Source of the DNA: Dimorphilus gyrociliatus
Lineage: Eukaryota; Annelida; Polychaeta; Dinophilidae
Direction: 5' to 3'
DNA: 64,000 bases
NCBI GenBank assembly: GCA_904063045.1
Contig: CAJFCJ010000008.1
Location: 992,001 to 1,056,000, forward strand
Shown: positions 1 through 12,000 of the stretch, in pieces
Numbering within the stretch: the stretch's first letter is position 1
How the letters are laid out: every line of letters starts with the position of its first letter
Position numbers and translations under genes: made by a program
Notes under the pieces: generated by a model
What the model was told of the DNA's origin: nothing
Database searches by the model: none
What the model saw: only the letters and a program-made list of their open reading frames with translations

Positions 1-330
1 GTTTTTTTAAGCTTTTTGTTGTCTTCGTTAAATGGCAGAAGATGAGTTTCTGGTACTACACGGTCCCAGCTAAATACAAATGTATCTTTCAGAATTATGA
101 ATATTCAAAATAAATTTTTACCTGTTATTCCAGCCTAGGAAGTGTACTTTATAACATTTTTTTTTCATAATGCTTCCAGCTGTGAAACATGAGAGAATCT
201 GAAGAAAGCTCGAAATTAAAGTTTCCATTAAAAATTGAATGATCGTTCTAACCCTGGCTTCATAGAGAACCCTTGCTTTTGTGGGGTCAGGCTCAAAACA
301 AAAAGCTTTTTGACCCTCAGCAAAGTCCAT
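1..330 (-). CDS. MSL3: MSL3 homologue, N-terminal chromo-barrel exons (partial, runs off the window start)
   Basis: Three exons at the start of a gene that leaves the window: 330-253, 198-122 and 69-1, joined by GT..AG introns of 54 and 52 nt in consistent phase. The start reads MDFAEGQKAFCFEPDPTKAR, then LYEAR, and after the second intron ..VHFLGWNN-SWDRVVPETHLLPF. The CFEPDPTKARVLY block followed by HF.GWN.SWDR is the chromo-barrel signature of male-specific-lethal 3; the related MRG15 has a different insert here. MSL3 is known as a reader subunit of the MSL H4K16 acetyltransferase complex in the nucleus. Only about 70 residues are visible, so the MRG domain cannot be checked. The second exon's start (CTTCAG then ATT) was chosen because the next AG would bring a stop. 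Confidence 0.85.
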
Positions 331-635
331 GACAAACTCATATATAGAGTAGATTATATATAAGCAGAAGTTTAGTAATTTCTTTTACAACTAAAAGAAA
401 TTATTTGTAAAAAAGAAAAAACGGTATAAATTCGTAACATTTAAGAACTTGATTTATTTTCGTATTATAGTCAATATTTTTAAGCTCATTAAAATGTTTA
501 ATATAGCAATTTACAGATTTATTTTTCATTAATATAAAAATATTTCTATATTTATACGAAAAGGCTAAAATGTCTGTCCTGTAGTTGAAGTCTATAAACT
601 TGGTAAAGCTGAACATTCGATTCTAATAAAATACA
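331..635. other. Intergenic, divergent promoter region between MSL3 and NDUFV1
   Basis: About 300 nt of AT-rich sequence between two start codons that point away from each other. It must hold both promoters if transcripts start nearby. I see no clear TATA box, repeat or RNA gene in it; the reading frames that cross it are low-complexity AT translations. Confidence 0.5.
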
Positions 636-2547
636 ATGGCTAGCTTAGGAAAAGCCGGAGGTTTAGTGAGAATCCTGACAGGTTAGCGCACTACTTCTAT
701 GCACGATATGATTACAAACTGTGACGCTAAAGTAATACTTTGAATACTGTTTTTGACCTTCGAAAACTACGTTTACAACATTGATTGTTTGAAATAATTT
801 TTTGATATAATAGTCTTGCTAAAATCACTTCACAACTGTTTTTCAGGAAGTCTACCAAAATCTTCACCTGTTTTGACTTCTGTTCGATTTAATCAAACCG
901 ATGCAAAGAAAGAAAAGGTAAATAATTTTAAATAAATCGGCTAAATAATAGATAATCATAATTGCTTACTATAGACCACCTTCGGCAACCTTAAAGATGA
1001 GGATAGAATTTTTACAAATCTTTATGGAAGACATGATTGGAGATTAAAAGGTGCAAAGTCCAGGGTAAGCAAACATTTTAATTAGAATTAACCTTTTTTA
1101 CTGATAATGATGTATTGTTTAATTTTTCAGGGCGACTGGTACAAAACAAGAGAAATTATGGACAAGGGAATTGAGTGGATCCAAAAAGAAATCACTACGT
1201 CTGGCCTAAGAGGAAGAGGAGGTGCCGGTTTCCCAACTGGAATGAAATGGAGTTTTATGAATCGTCCCGACGATGGAAGGTAATTCAGGATTTTCAATAA
1301 GAATTTAACTAGGCTTGCTATCAATAATTATTGAACGTGTTTTCTTAGGCCAAAATACTTAGTAGTGAATGCTGATGAAGGAGAACCAGGAACATGTAAA
1401 GATAGGGAAATAATGAGACATGATCCACATAAACTTATAGAAGGCTGTCTTATTGCTGGCAAAGCAATGGGAGCTAGAGCAGGTTGGTTAAGGAAATAAT
1501 GCTTTTACAATCCATAATTGTTTACGCATTCTAGCATATATTTATATTCGTGGCGAGTTCTATTATGAGGCATCGAACATGAATGCCGCAATTAAAGAGG
1601 CTTATGACGCTGGTCTCATCGGTAAAAATGCTTGTAATTCGGGCTATGACTTTGATGTTTACATGCATCGTGGAGCTGGAGCTTATATTTGTGGTGAAGA
1701 AACCGCCCTCATTGAGTCTTTAGAGGGAAAGCAAGGCAAGCCCCGTCTTAAGCCCCCCTTCCCTGCTGACGTCGGCGTTTTCGGTTGTCCTACCACTGTG
1801 AACAACGTTGAAACCATAGCTGTTGCTCCAACTATTTGCAGAAGAGGTGGAGAGTGGTTTGCTCAGTTTGGAAGGGATAGAAATAGGGGAACTAAGCTTT
1901 TTAATATATCTGGTCATGTGAATAATCCTTGTACCGTAGAAGAAGAAATGAGCGTACCTTTGAAAGACCTTATTGAAAGGCATGCTGGAGGAGTTAGAGG
2001 TGGTTGGGATAATTTGTTAGCTATTATTCCTGGTGGAAGTTCTGTTCCATTGCTTCCAAAGAGTATCTGTGACGATGTCCTTATGGACTTTGATGCTCTT
2101 GTTCAGGCTCAATCCGGTTTAGGAACAGCAGCTATAATCGTTATGAATAAGCAAGCGGACGTTGTCAGATGTATATCCCGTTTAATCGATTTCTATAAAC
2201 ATGAAAGTTGCGGCCAATGCACCCCCTGCAGAGAAGGAGTACACTGGATGAAGAAAATGATGACTAGATTCGTTACCGGAAACGCTAAAGTTGAAGAAAT
2301 CGATATGTTATGGGAAATAAGTAAACAAATTGAGGGACATTCAATCTGCGCTCTTGGAGACGGAGCAGCTTGGCCCGTACAGGTATAGAACTTTTCCTAA
2401 AAATTACTATATTTATAATCTGAAATAGTTAATAATCTTTTAAATCACTTGCAGGGACTTATTCGCCATTTCCGCCCCTTGTTAGAACAGCGATTCAAAG
2501 ACTATGAAAAATCGCAAGAATTACAGCAATCTGCCCAAACTATTTGA
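636..2547 (+). CDS. NDUFV1: NADH dehydrogenase flavoprotein 1 (complex I 51 kDa subunit)
   Basis: Seven exons: 636-681, 847-917, 975-1064, 1131-1279, 1349-1482, 1535-2382, 2455-2547, all in phase. The product oxidises NADH at the tip of mitochondrial complex I, carrying FMN and the N3 4Fe-4S cluster. Visible marks: a mitochondrial presequence-like N-terminus (MASLGKAGG..), then [20 protein letters not shown], the FMN/NADH glycine-rich stretch [27 protein letters not shown], and the cluster ligands [12 protein letters not shown] plus a later Cys in [15 protein letters not shown]. Length and order match the animal protein nearly residue for residue. A polyadenylation-like AATAAA directly follows the stop. 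The 3' end faces the next gene's stop only 78 nt away. Confidence 0.97.
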
Positions 2548-2625
2548 AATAAAACGTTTACAAACTGTTTATAGCTAACGAATGTTCTTTGTGAAAAATC
2601 TATTTAAATAGAAAACAATTAGTAA

Positions 2626-3092
2626 TTAGACAATTATCTCTTCACTCATTTCAACACCTGGATTAAACGTAATAGAACTTGAAAAATGTAAGCTTTCACT
2701 CTCTTCGTATAAATTCTCCACAGCAGCAGTTCTTCTAAAACTTTGAACACTTTCATTTAACGACGTATCCTCTAATAAATCTGGTAAAGAGTTGACATGT
2801 CTGACATTCCTGCTAGATACTATTGGTTCAGGCTTGACGAGATTCTCGCAACTATCATAAGACAATTGATTCTTAACAAAATGAGAGCACTCCCTTAATA
2901 ATTGCTTGCACTGCTGAAGAGTATTTAAAATTCGCTTATCTTGTACTTGCATTTGTTGCTGTAAAATAAGATGTTCCAGAATAACGTATTATTATCCACT
3001 TGAAAACTTACCAGTTCGCTTCGAATTTTCTGCATCATTACAGATATCTTTTTAGCGCTTTGGCATAATTTATCTTCGTTACATTCGGCCAT
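2626..3092 (-). CDS. Hypothetical small coiled-coil protein
   Basis: Two exons, 3092-3012 and 2958-2626, joined by a 53-nt GTAAGT..ACAG intron, give about 137 residues beginning MAECNEDKLCQSAKKISVMM. The first 60 residues are a heptad-like helix (MMQKIRSEL-QQMQVQDKRIL.., LQQCKQLLRECSHFVK), with several Cys. The second half is acidic and Ser-rich (..SLPDLLEDTSLNESVQSF.., EESESLHFSSS), like a disordered regulatory tail. I do not recognise the family. The clean intron that keeps the frame and the conventional start support a real gene. It is convergent with NDUFV1 and divergent from the ITM2 gene. Confidence 0.6.
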
Positions 3093-3966
3093 AATATTAT
3101 GAGGCTGTATACACCTTAAAACTGTCCGTAACAAAGTGAGAATAAAACACAATTTTACGCCCGGCTGTTCCCTTATAATGATGGGTTATACACCATTACG
3201 TAATCAGTATGAAGACATGCTTTCATTCTTTCAATGTTTGCTATTGTATTGAACTGGTGTCTTAATGGAAAATAATTAATTAAAAAGTTTTAACTCAGAT
3301 TTGCCATTTAACAACTCTCCTGTCTGATTATATAGTACGAGTGTTCCTCACTATGAGCCACTCTCAAGTCGGACAATCATTCAAAAGGCGACATGTTGAA
3401 CTATACGAATTCCTTGAATATTTATAGCTGTTAAATATCAAACACCTGTCAGCACGAGCCTTTGTGCCTGGATTTTCTACCAAAATCCCAATAAAGGTTA
3501 TGAACTTAGACATGATTAGGGATTTAAAATCAACCTTTTCTAACCCTAATTCTTTTTCAAAGTTTAATGAAATAGATCTTAAAGTTTCATTCTTGAGCAT
3601 AGAAATTCCTGAAAAGTATTTGGTATACGTCAACATATTTTTTAAAGAAAGCTCACGATACCTTCGCCCCCTCCCATCCCTCCAGTCGATTACAGAGACA
3701 TCTTCAATTAAAAGCTATTGTATCAACTCGTTGGTCAGTCGTTCTAGTCAAAGGAATAAATTAAACGATTTTGTTAAATGACTATTATTCAGTCTTGATT
3801 TTTAATTGTTCTAAATTTGTAACTGTAAAATAAATAAATGCGGAACTAAGCAACGCGTGATCATACGAGATTTTGCGTGGCTTTGCTTATGATCAGTGAT
3901 CAGAGCTGTCTTGTAGCTGAAAGATAATTTTCGCTGCGATCGGACGGTTTTTCCTTAAATTTAAAA
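3093..3966. other. Intergenic, divergent promoter region
   Basis: About 870 nt between the starts of the small coiled-coil gene and the ITM2 gene. Overlapping unlabelled frames on both strands (3464-3781 + and 3364-3636 -) show no recognisable protein. A short imperfect inverted repeat (GGATTTT..AAAATCC, about 3470-3490) lies inside. Nothing else seen. Confidence 0.4.
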
Positions 3967-6501
3967 ATGACGATTTACACTTCAAAACGTGTGGATAAGA
4001 AAGCTGATAAAAATGAGCTGGAGGCTGAGGAGATTTTGGACGCTTTAGTAAGTATTATATAATTTAACATATTGCGTTTTAAGAAGTGACTGGTCTCTTG
4101 ACTTTTTAAGCGTCATTTACAATTGATATATCTTAAACTACATTCAATTCTATTTTATCTCAAAATATGTATGTAAATACAACCAACATACATCACTTAT
4201 TATTTATTATAGTAAATGAAAGTGTGATGTAACTATGGCAACGATTGTAATCTTTAAAAAATTCCATCCTCGAAAAAGAATAAAAGCTCTTACTTAATTT
4301 AAAAATTCATTAATTGAACAAACTTCCTATTGAGTCATGTTTTTTTTCACCATTGTGAATACTCCAGCTTATATATTAGTATATATATAATATGTATTTG
4401 TCATGTATTTCTTATTGACTTTAATTCAAATAGGCAGAAAAGCAATTATTGGCTAAACAGAATGAGGATGCTCCAAAAGTTCATGCCCATATTGTACGAA
4501 TCTCGGACGACCTGATTCGAAGAAGACGAATGGCTTTAAGATTGGTCGTAATTAGCGCGGCAATTGTGTGCTCTGTCGTTGCCGTTTTCGGAGGAGTTTA
4601 TTTGTATTGGCGCATGTCACACGGGGTAAGTAAACAATGTAATAGCACCTACTATCTCTAGACCATTCACACTTTTACTTTTATTCTTTCGCATCTTATA
4701 GACATTTAAAGGATACTACGGCGTGCAATACTATTCTGAAGAATTTAAAGAAAATCAACACATTTCTCATCAGTCGCAGAAAATGTTGTCAGCAAATCAG
4801 ATGAGAAATCCTCATCGTCTCGAGGAACATATTGAAATTGATAAGGCTACGGGAGCTTTCGAGAAAATTGAAATACCTCATTTTGAAGCTTTTCGACAGG
4901 CAACCATTTTACATGATTTTGAAAAGGTATGTATTGATACAATCTTGTTTGTGACACTTTCTCACCCCAAATTGGAAAAGCGTTAGATTTTAAGTACCTC
5001 TTCTTCTGTCGGGTCCCATAGCCCTATTCAATCAATTGTTTTCTTTGAATTCCGTTTAACGGAAAATGTCATTTGTGCTTTCACTTTCACTTAAATTTTA
5101 TAGAGGTTCCAATTAAAGAATAAAAAGGAAATTTTTGTTTTTTTCGACTGCCGTAATCTGTGAAAAGGTCATAGAGATAAATGGACTGTTATCTGTATAT
5201 ACCTCCGCCGAACAGTTCACTTTTATTACTTTTCAAGATAAGACCTCAAGAATCGAATGAGTAAGTGCAGTATATTGATTAAAGTTCTTTTGAAATTGAA
5301 TAAAAAAAAGGTAGAGCTTGGCCTATGCCAAAGCAAAGTAAGCCTGAGCCTTTTGAACCCTTTTCATTGACTCTCATTGTGGCGATTTTTCAAGATACAA
5401 AGTAAAGTGTGAAACTGAATGGCTCTTATGTCGATTAGATTAGTTGGCAGTATTTATTGTGAGACTTTTGAGGAATGTTTGTGTGTTTATTTAAACGATA
5501 AATTTATAGTGGAGACATCTGCTTCATATCAATCGATATAGATTGAATATCTGACCCTTTTTCCTCAAATCAACAAGTAATTTAACCGTTAGCCATTTTC
5601 CTGTAGAGTTCATTCTCCTCACTTATATTATATTTTTTCATCTGATTTAAGGGCACACAGTGTACTATTATGCGAAATTATGCTTGTTTAAGTTGAACAT
5701 AAGCCTTATTCAGCTTGCGAATTGTCTGTCGTGTATTGTAAAGGCTTTACTTCAGCATTAACTGGTTCATGCTATATTTATATATTTGAGCCCTTCTACT
5801 CTTTGGTCAACAATACTTATTTGATTTATTGCAGAATCTAACGGCGATCGTCGACAAGAAAGTGCACAGATGTTTTATAATGTCACTTGATAGACGAAGC
5901 GTGAAACCGCCTAAGGATTTCTGGGACCTACTTCGAAAAGCAAAGGTAATGTTTTCTAAAAGCAAGAGTGGTAATTCGACTAGACCATTGCCTAGAAGCG
6001 ACCAAAGCAATTTAGAAAAGCAATAAGTTAAAGCATTACAAATAACACCATGTAATCGATAACGTATAACAAGATCCGTTTTCAATTTGTATACACTCAT
6101 TATTCTTTAACACGAAATTCGATAAACGAACATGAATAAATTCATTTTTACAATACAACCTACTTTTTTCAGCAAGGGTATTACTTGCCCAAAGCCTCTA
6201 TGGTCAGGAGAAAATTTAGAGTTTCTCAACATCCAATAAAGGATGTTCACAAACTTGGATACTACATTTGGAGAGAATGTAAGGACAATTTTGCGACTTA
6301 TCGACTGAAACCTTATGGCTTACCCTACGGTAATTTATTTTTATAACCTTTTACAATATTGTACTTAAACATTCTAATAAAAACCTTATTTATTATTTTT
6401 CTTTTACAGCTTTGTCGAAGAGATCTGTTTCAAATCGCATGGAATATTTCTCTGGTTCTGCCGGAACAGACGTAGTTATAGCTTTTACTATATTACTTTA
6501 A
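3967..6501 (+). CDS. Integral membrane protein 2 (BRI family, BRICHOS domain)
   Basis: Six exons: 3967-4047, 4434-4625, 4702-4926, 5835-5945, 6173-6329, 6410-6501, giving 285 residues (human ITM2B 266). It is a type II membrane protein: a charged cytosolic N-terminus, a basic RRRRM stop, one hydrophobic span (LRLVVISAAIVCSVVAVFGG), then the lumenal BRICHOS region. Family landmarks are HFEAFRQATILHDFEK, the BRICHOS cysteines in VHRCFIM and WRECKDN, and VKPPKDFWDLL. Near the C-terminus is LSKR, matching the furin site that in BRI2 releases a 23-residue peptide. Here it would release about 25 residues starting SVSNRMEYFS. That tail lacks both cysteines of human Bri23. Intron 4 is unusually long for this window (4927-5834). 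Confidence 0.9.
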
Positions 6502-6601
6502 TGAGATATATTGGAAACTACTAAGAAACCTACAGTTGACTTATGTGTATAAGTATGCACATATCTATATATATATATATATAATGTAGTACATATGTAT
6601 G

Positions 6602-6635
<34 letters not shown>

Positions 6636-6842
6636 AGTACATATGTATATTTTTAACCTTTAAACAGTGTATATAAAGTATATGGTACATGCCAATGTAC
6701 TTATACTGTACACAAAAACAGTGTAAAAAAATTTATTTAATATATACTTTATAAAACGCTTTACATTTTTAATTTTCAAAAAAATCAAATCTTAATACTC
6801 TGATTTAAGGAGAACAGTTGCTAAATAAGCATATTAAATAGC

Positions 6843-6873
<31 letters not shown>

Positions 6874-7542
6874 GCTTCATAAAAGAATTTGCTTTTTTCG
6901 TCGTTTTTATGGTAACAATTAAAAAACGATGTTAGTTAAAAGCAAGAAAAAAAAATTGCTAATTAAGTTGTATATATACATATACTGTATTCTATAGGAA
7001 TATGCATAAATATATAGTGTTATATTTAAATATTAAAAATGTATAATTTATATATTTTCGTATATATATATATATTACATATATATGTATATATAAATAG
7101 TTTATTGTCTGATATAGCCGTTTTTCATCTTTATTTTGTTTAAATTGACAAGTCGATTCAGAACGTTTTCCACCGCCTGTTATGCACATAAACGTAGTTT
7201 TGTCTCTGCGTAATGTAAATTTCAGATTTTGGTGTTATAAAAATAAAATAAAATTAAAAAAATGTGTTTCGCCTTCCTGACATTACCGATTCGGAAGTTT
7301 TTATAATGCTTTCAGCCTCATATTGGCATCCTATCCCTAATTAGAATATCTTATAGGTCGATTATACCGTCTGGATGCCTTATTGATTATTCAAATTATC
7401 ATCTTCTCTTTTTGTTTTCTTACGGTTTTATTTTACTATTTTGATTTTATATTTTAAAAATAAATAAATCGGAAGACAGTACTATATAACAATAAAAATG
7501 CGGCCTTATAAGTCTTATAGAAGTTTTAATCTCAATTTGTAA
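6502..7542. repeat. AT-rich spacer with four TA dinucleotide tracts
   Basis: Convergent 3' ends of the ITM2 gene and the FkbM-type gene enclose about 1 kb with no coding potential. Interrupted TA/ATATAT tracts lie at about 6561-6594, 6601-6636, 6841-6872 and 7061-7096, alternating with GTACATATGTAT-type short repeats. These are simple microsatellites. A few poly(A)-signal-like AATAAA motifs near 7240 and 7460 may serve the flanking genes. Confidence 0.75.
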
Positions 7543-8712
7543 TTATTTCTCTTCAAAAATTAGATTCCAACCCATTTGACTCAATAATTTATAACTGAAC
7601 TTTGACTCTAATATTCTAACTAGTCTCTTCGCAGGAATTCTATTATGTATTATTTCACAGATGATGAAAGATGGTCGATATCCCAAGGTAAGAAATTTTA
7701 GTAATATTTTATCACTGGTTCCCTCTGTGTCTACTGAAAGGAGGGCAAATTTTTTGGGTATGTTGTGAGCTTTTACGAAATTTCCAACCGAAATTCCATT
7801 AACCACCACGACCTTTTCCCCTCCATGTCTTCTTATTCCAGTATTTATGCGAAAATTCTCCATTTGAACGCTATCTCTTCCCATAGCCATTTCAATATCA
7901 CCGTCAGTTTCTTCAGTCAAGGCGGCTGGCACATAAATTATTTTTTGACTTCCATCATTATAAGGATCAATTATATTTTCATGGTTAATCTTTGCAATAT
8001 TTAATTGAGAAGTTATTGGTTCAATTAAAGTTGCATTCCAGCCTAATTCTATGAAATTAAAAGAATTGCTTGACAATATGCCATCATTGGCCCCAACGTC
8101 TATAACAAGCTTATTAAAATCTCGCTTTTCCATCATGTTTTTTTGAAGTATTCCTGTTCATTGACAATATAATTCTTATTATTAAAAATACCATGGAAGA
8201 ACAGTTTAGCACGAAAAAACACTTTAGAATTTATTAATTACTTTAACTATTTTAAACATTTGCTCTCTTGAAACAAATTTGTACTTTAGGGTCTTGTTAG
8301 TGTTGTCTAAGATTAATATGACAGTATTTATTGTTTACAAAAAAAGAAATTCACTTTGAAGGTAACTGTAAATTTTTTGCTTACTTTTGTAAATAAATAA
8401 CATCTCGCCATTCTGTGACACGTCAACGTTAAAAGTTGATAATCCATTCCTTCCGATAGAGAATAATCTACCAACGGTTTCGGATTTTATGCGAACTAGA
8501 CCTCTATGTTTTAGCGATGATAGCAGCCTGGACACGGTGTGAGTCTCCGATAAAGCTTCAAGCAAGCTTTTACCTGGAGGTGGAGATAGTTGATGTATAA
8601 CTGAAGATATTTTCCAATAAGATGTGAGGCCAATAAAAGATATTATAGCTAAATTTAAAGCAAAAGTAGTCAATACAATGACTGATAGCTTAGATGCTCG
8701 AAATCGTGCCAT
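7543..8712 (-). CDS. FkbM-family methyltransferase, membrane-anchored
   Basis: Two exons, 8712-8385 and 8153-7543, with phase-1 joining (..FIYK-RILQKNMMEKRD..), 312 residues. The N-terminus has a hydrophobic signal anchor (LSVIVLTTFALNLAIISFIG), so the catalytic part is probably in the Golgi/ER lumen or outside. The catalytic part is a SAM-binding Methyltransf_21/FkbM fold: motif I VIDVGANDGILSSNSF, motif II acidic end of strand 2 WNATLIEPI, and LLSVDTEGTSDKILLKF, the SVDTEG block typical of FkbM proteins. Members of this family usually methylate sugar hydroxyls or other small groups; the substrate here is unknown. Confidence 0.85.
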
Positions 8713-9047
8713 GGTACTATATTATCGCTCATTCATGGTGACCAATTACCGAAAATATAAATTGTTTCCTTGTTAAAAAGTGAAGTCCATCAAGTATTTG
8801 CGAACTAAATATTGTATTGATGGAACCTATATAAACTGTATTTTTAAAAAATCGGGACAAAACAAGTTATTGCTATATGAAATTCTCAGAATGCGCAAAT
8901 CAGAAGCAAAGGAAGAGTATAACTGAAATATCTAAGATGCAAATAAGAGTTGCACACGCGGATAATTAATTACAAACTTATTTAAAATGTTTTTTTTTTT
9001 TTCAAAAAGATTTTTTAAAACTATTTTTGAAAAAAAGCAGGGTTTAT
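8713..9047. other. Intergenic, FkbM-type gene promoter and troponin T 3' end
   Basis: About 335 nt between the start of the methyltransferase gene and the stop of troponin T, both on the minus strand. It is AT-rich with poly-T/A runs near 8990-9010. No RNA gene or repeat seen. An AG-ended motif four bases before the methyltransferase ATG could be a 5'UTR splice acceptor. Confidence 0.4.
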
Positions 9048-12000
9048 TCACTCGGCAGCCTCCTCAGCTTGAGGTTCGGCGTGATTCTCTTCCTCTCCTT
9101 CTTTTTCAACGTATTGCGGAAGGCCAGCGTCATCCCAAACAACTGCCCGTTTAGGATTTATGCGTGGGGCGGGATATCCATAAACTGGCCCTGCAAATAC
9201 GACTTTTCGCGACACATAGTTTCGCTTATCCTTTTGTCTTTCGTATTTGCTGTACATTTCAATTTTGGCGGGACATCCTGCGAAAAGCTCCTGCATTTTA
9301 TCCGCTTCGTCAGATACTTGTACTTTCTTGCCCTTTCCACCCTTTGTCATTTGACGTGCTTTTTCGGCCAATTCCATCATCTGTTAAAGTTCAAATTATT
9401 TATTTAGAAATGAATATATGAATCAAAAACTAAATATACAAACGTCGTATTGTTGGCGTTTGAATCTGACTTCCAGATCATATTTTTCACTTTCTAGACG
9501 ATAGATCAAATTGTGCAATTCCTTAGCTTTTTCAGATAATTTAGAAGAATCAAAACCAGAAATTTCCAGTTTTTGAATTCTTTGGGCTAATGTATTTCTC
9601 TTCTCATTTTCAATTTGTTCCTTTGTCTTTTGTCCAGTTATAGCACCGTCCGTCTGTAGTTTTTATTAAGAATTTAGTATTTTTATTCTAATTACATGTA
9701 TAATAAGTCTCGTTAGCGTAGGCTAGCTGATCCGGAAAACTCAAATTATGCACAATTATTTCTCATGTATTTACTCTTTACTATATCAATTTATTAAATG
9801 AATTGGAAAAATTAGTAGCTATATTTTTCTTTCATTGAAAAAATTGACATAATATTCTAGAAGAGTTATAGTATCATTACCAAAAATGAACATATTTTTA
9901 TTGGTATTCCATAATAGGCCTATTTTTTTGTTCATTCTTTTTATTATTTTAGCTATTCTGGTTTTCTAGATTTCTTTTTTTTTTAGATAATAGACCTTGA
10001 CAGCTAGACTGCTCTAACTAGTGCTAATAGAATACGTGCAAGAAAAAACCCAATACTAAAAACTAGCCAGTAATCAACGTGCTCGAAGCTAGCAAATTAG
10101 AGAAACATAACGGAAAATAAAAATTAAATAAACAAATTCTCTTAAAATCAATTAATCGATCGCTTATTTAAATAGATAACCAATCGATTCGCGAAACAAG
10201 TCGTAGTTTAGTAGCAAAAGATTACTTTAGTGGTAGATATAATTTTTTTTTGCTTGAAAAGGAAAACAAATTATGGATAGAAACTTTTTCGAAGCTTCAC
10301 CGTTTGTTTTTTTCCCCCATCCGATTATTAATAGGTTAATGTAAAAAAAAAAAGACCTCTTTATCAGCTACCTCCGAAGATCCTCCTCCTTCGCCTGCTT
10401 TCTTTGTGATAACGAAATTTGGTTTAGGTGGGTTCTTCCATTTTTGCATCTCAGCCATTTTCTTTTCGCGGGCCTCCCTACGTTCAGCTTCCAAGCTATC
10501 CTTCTGTCTTCTCCTCTCCTCTTCCTCAGCTTTTCGTCTAGCTTCTTCCTCAGCTCTTCTCTCAGCCATTCTCCTTTCTTCCTCTTCACGTTCCTTCTTT
10601 CGTTGTTCCTATATGTTTGCAGGAAAAAGATTAGATGAGACTAGTTTTATTCTTATTTCATTTTTTATAATTATTATATGTTCAATATTTTGTATTTAAA
10701 TTTCTTATCCTACGTTTCTCTTCCGTAATTCTTGTATTTCTTCTTCCATTTGTTCTCTTTCTCTCTTATTATCTTCTAACATTGCCTCTGCATCTTCGTC
10801 CAATCCAACAGTTTGAATTTGTCTGCGTTTCTGCCGAAAAAAAAGAGAAATTACTTACCCTTCTCCTACGAAGGATTTCAATTTCCTCCTCCTCTTTCTC
10901 TCTTTCTAAACGGCTCTGCTCCAAAACTTCCCTGGTAAATTCATCCAAACCTTGACCTTCAAATTCTGATCGCCATTGTTGGCGCCGACGCTGAGATATT
11001 ATTTTTATTACTTTTAATGTTTATTTACTCTAATAATAAAGTGTGTTTTTTCAAACTTATTCATTATATTTAATAAAAAGAAGGGAACTTTCAATTTTTT
11101 CAATGATTTCCTTTTTTTTTTTAAAGAAAAAAAAGATCATTGAAAATAAAATTTATAAAACGAAAAAAAAAGAAAATATCAAGAGAAAAATGTCTAGTTT
11201 TCGTATCGTATTCTTTTTATAAAAAGAATCTTTTATCAAAATCTTTTTGTAACTTTGGTCAAACAAAATCATTATTGATATAATAGAATAATATTAGCTT
11301 AAGTATATCTTTAGTTAATGATTATTCTTGAATTTTACACAAAAAGTAGTGTAAATAGAATCATCTATCAGTGTAGAATAGAATATTCCATATATGGTAA
11401 AGAGAAAAGAACAGCTATATTCTTTTTTTAAGAACGCTACGTCGAAATTTCAATATGGCAACATTCTCGCTAATTGAAACCCGAAATATTACTTATGCTA
11501 CAATATAAACGAAAATAGTTTTCTAGGCAACAAATAGGTTCAAATTCTGACAGTAAATTGCAAGAAGAAGAATATATGTAAATATATATATTGCTTACGG
11601 ATTGAAATGAAAAAGGTTACTTTTTCTCTTCCTTAACGCCATCTATAGGCGAAAACAAGTTAAAAAACGTTTGCCGGTCTAATTTTACCTTGAGGGAAGC
11701 TGGAAGGTAATGTTGTGTGGGTTAGGTATTTAATGATTAAAGTGTAAAAAAAGATAAACTTTAATCATTAAAAAGACATAACTGTTTCTAGCCATTGAAT
11801 TATTGAAGCAAAGCCGTTTAGGAGAGTTGTTTTAATGATTAAAACTAAAGTTTTAATCATTTACTAAACTTTGAGAGAAAAGTTATAGATCAAAAACTCT
11901 TTGCGAAGAATCTGCATACCTGCATAGCCAATTCCGCCTCGGATGGTCCGCTGTCCTCTACTGGAGCCGATCTAATTTACATGAATTTATAAGTAATGAA

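Noticed and set aside
3364-3781. Overlapping 90- and 105-codon frames on opposite strands
   Set aside because: No family resemblance and no splice support; probably chance frames in the promoter region.
6552-7100. TA tracts as a CRISPR-like or satellite array
   Set aside because: They are interrupted dinucleotide microsatellites with no spacer-repeat structure.
9027-9421. Plus-strand frames of 85-126 codons
   Set aside because: Antisense shadows of the last troponin T exon.
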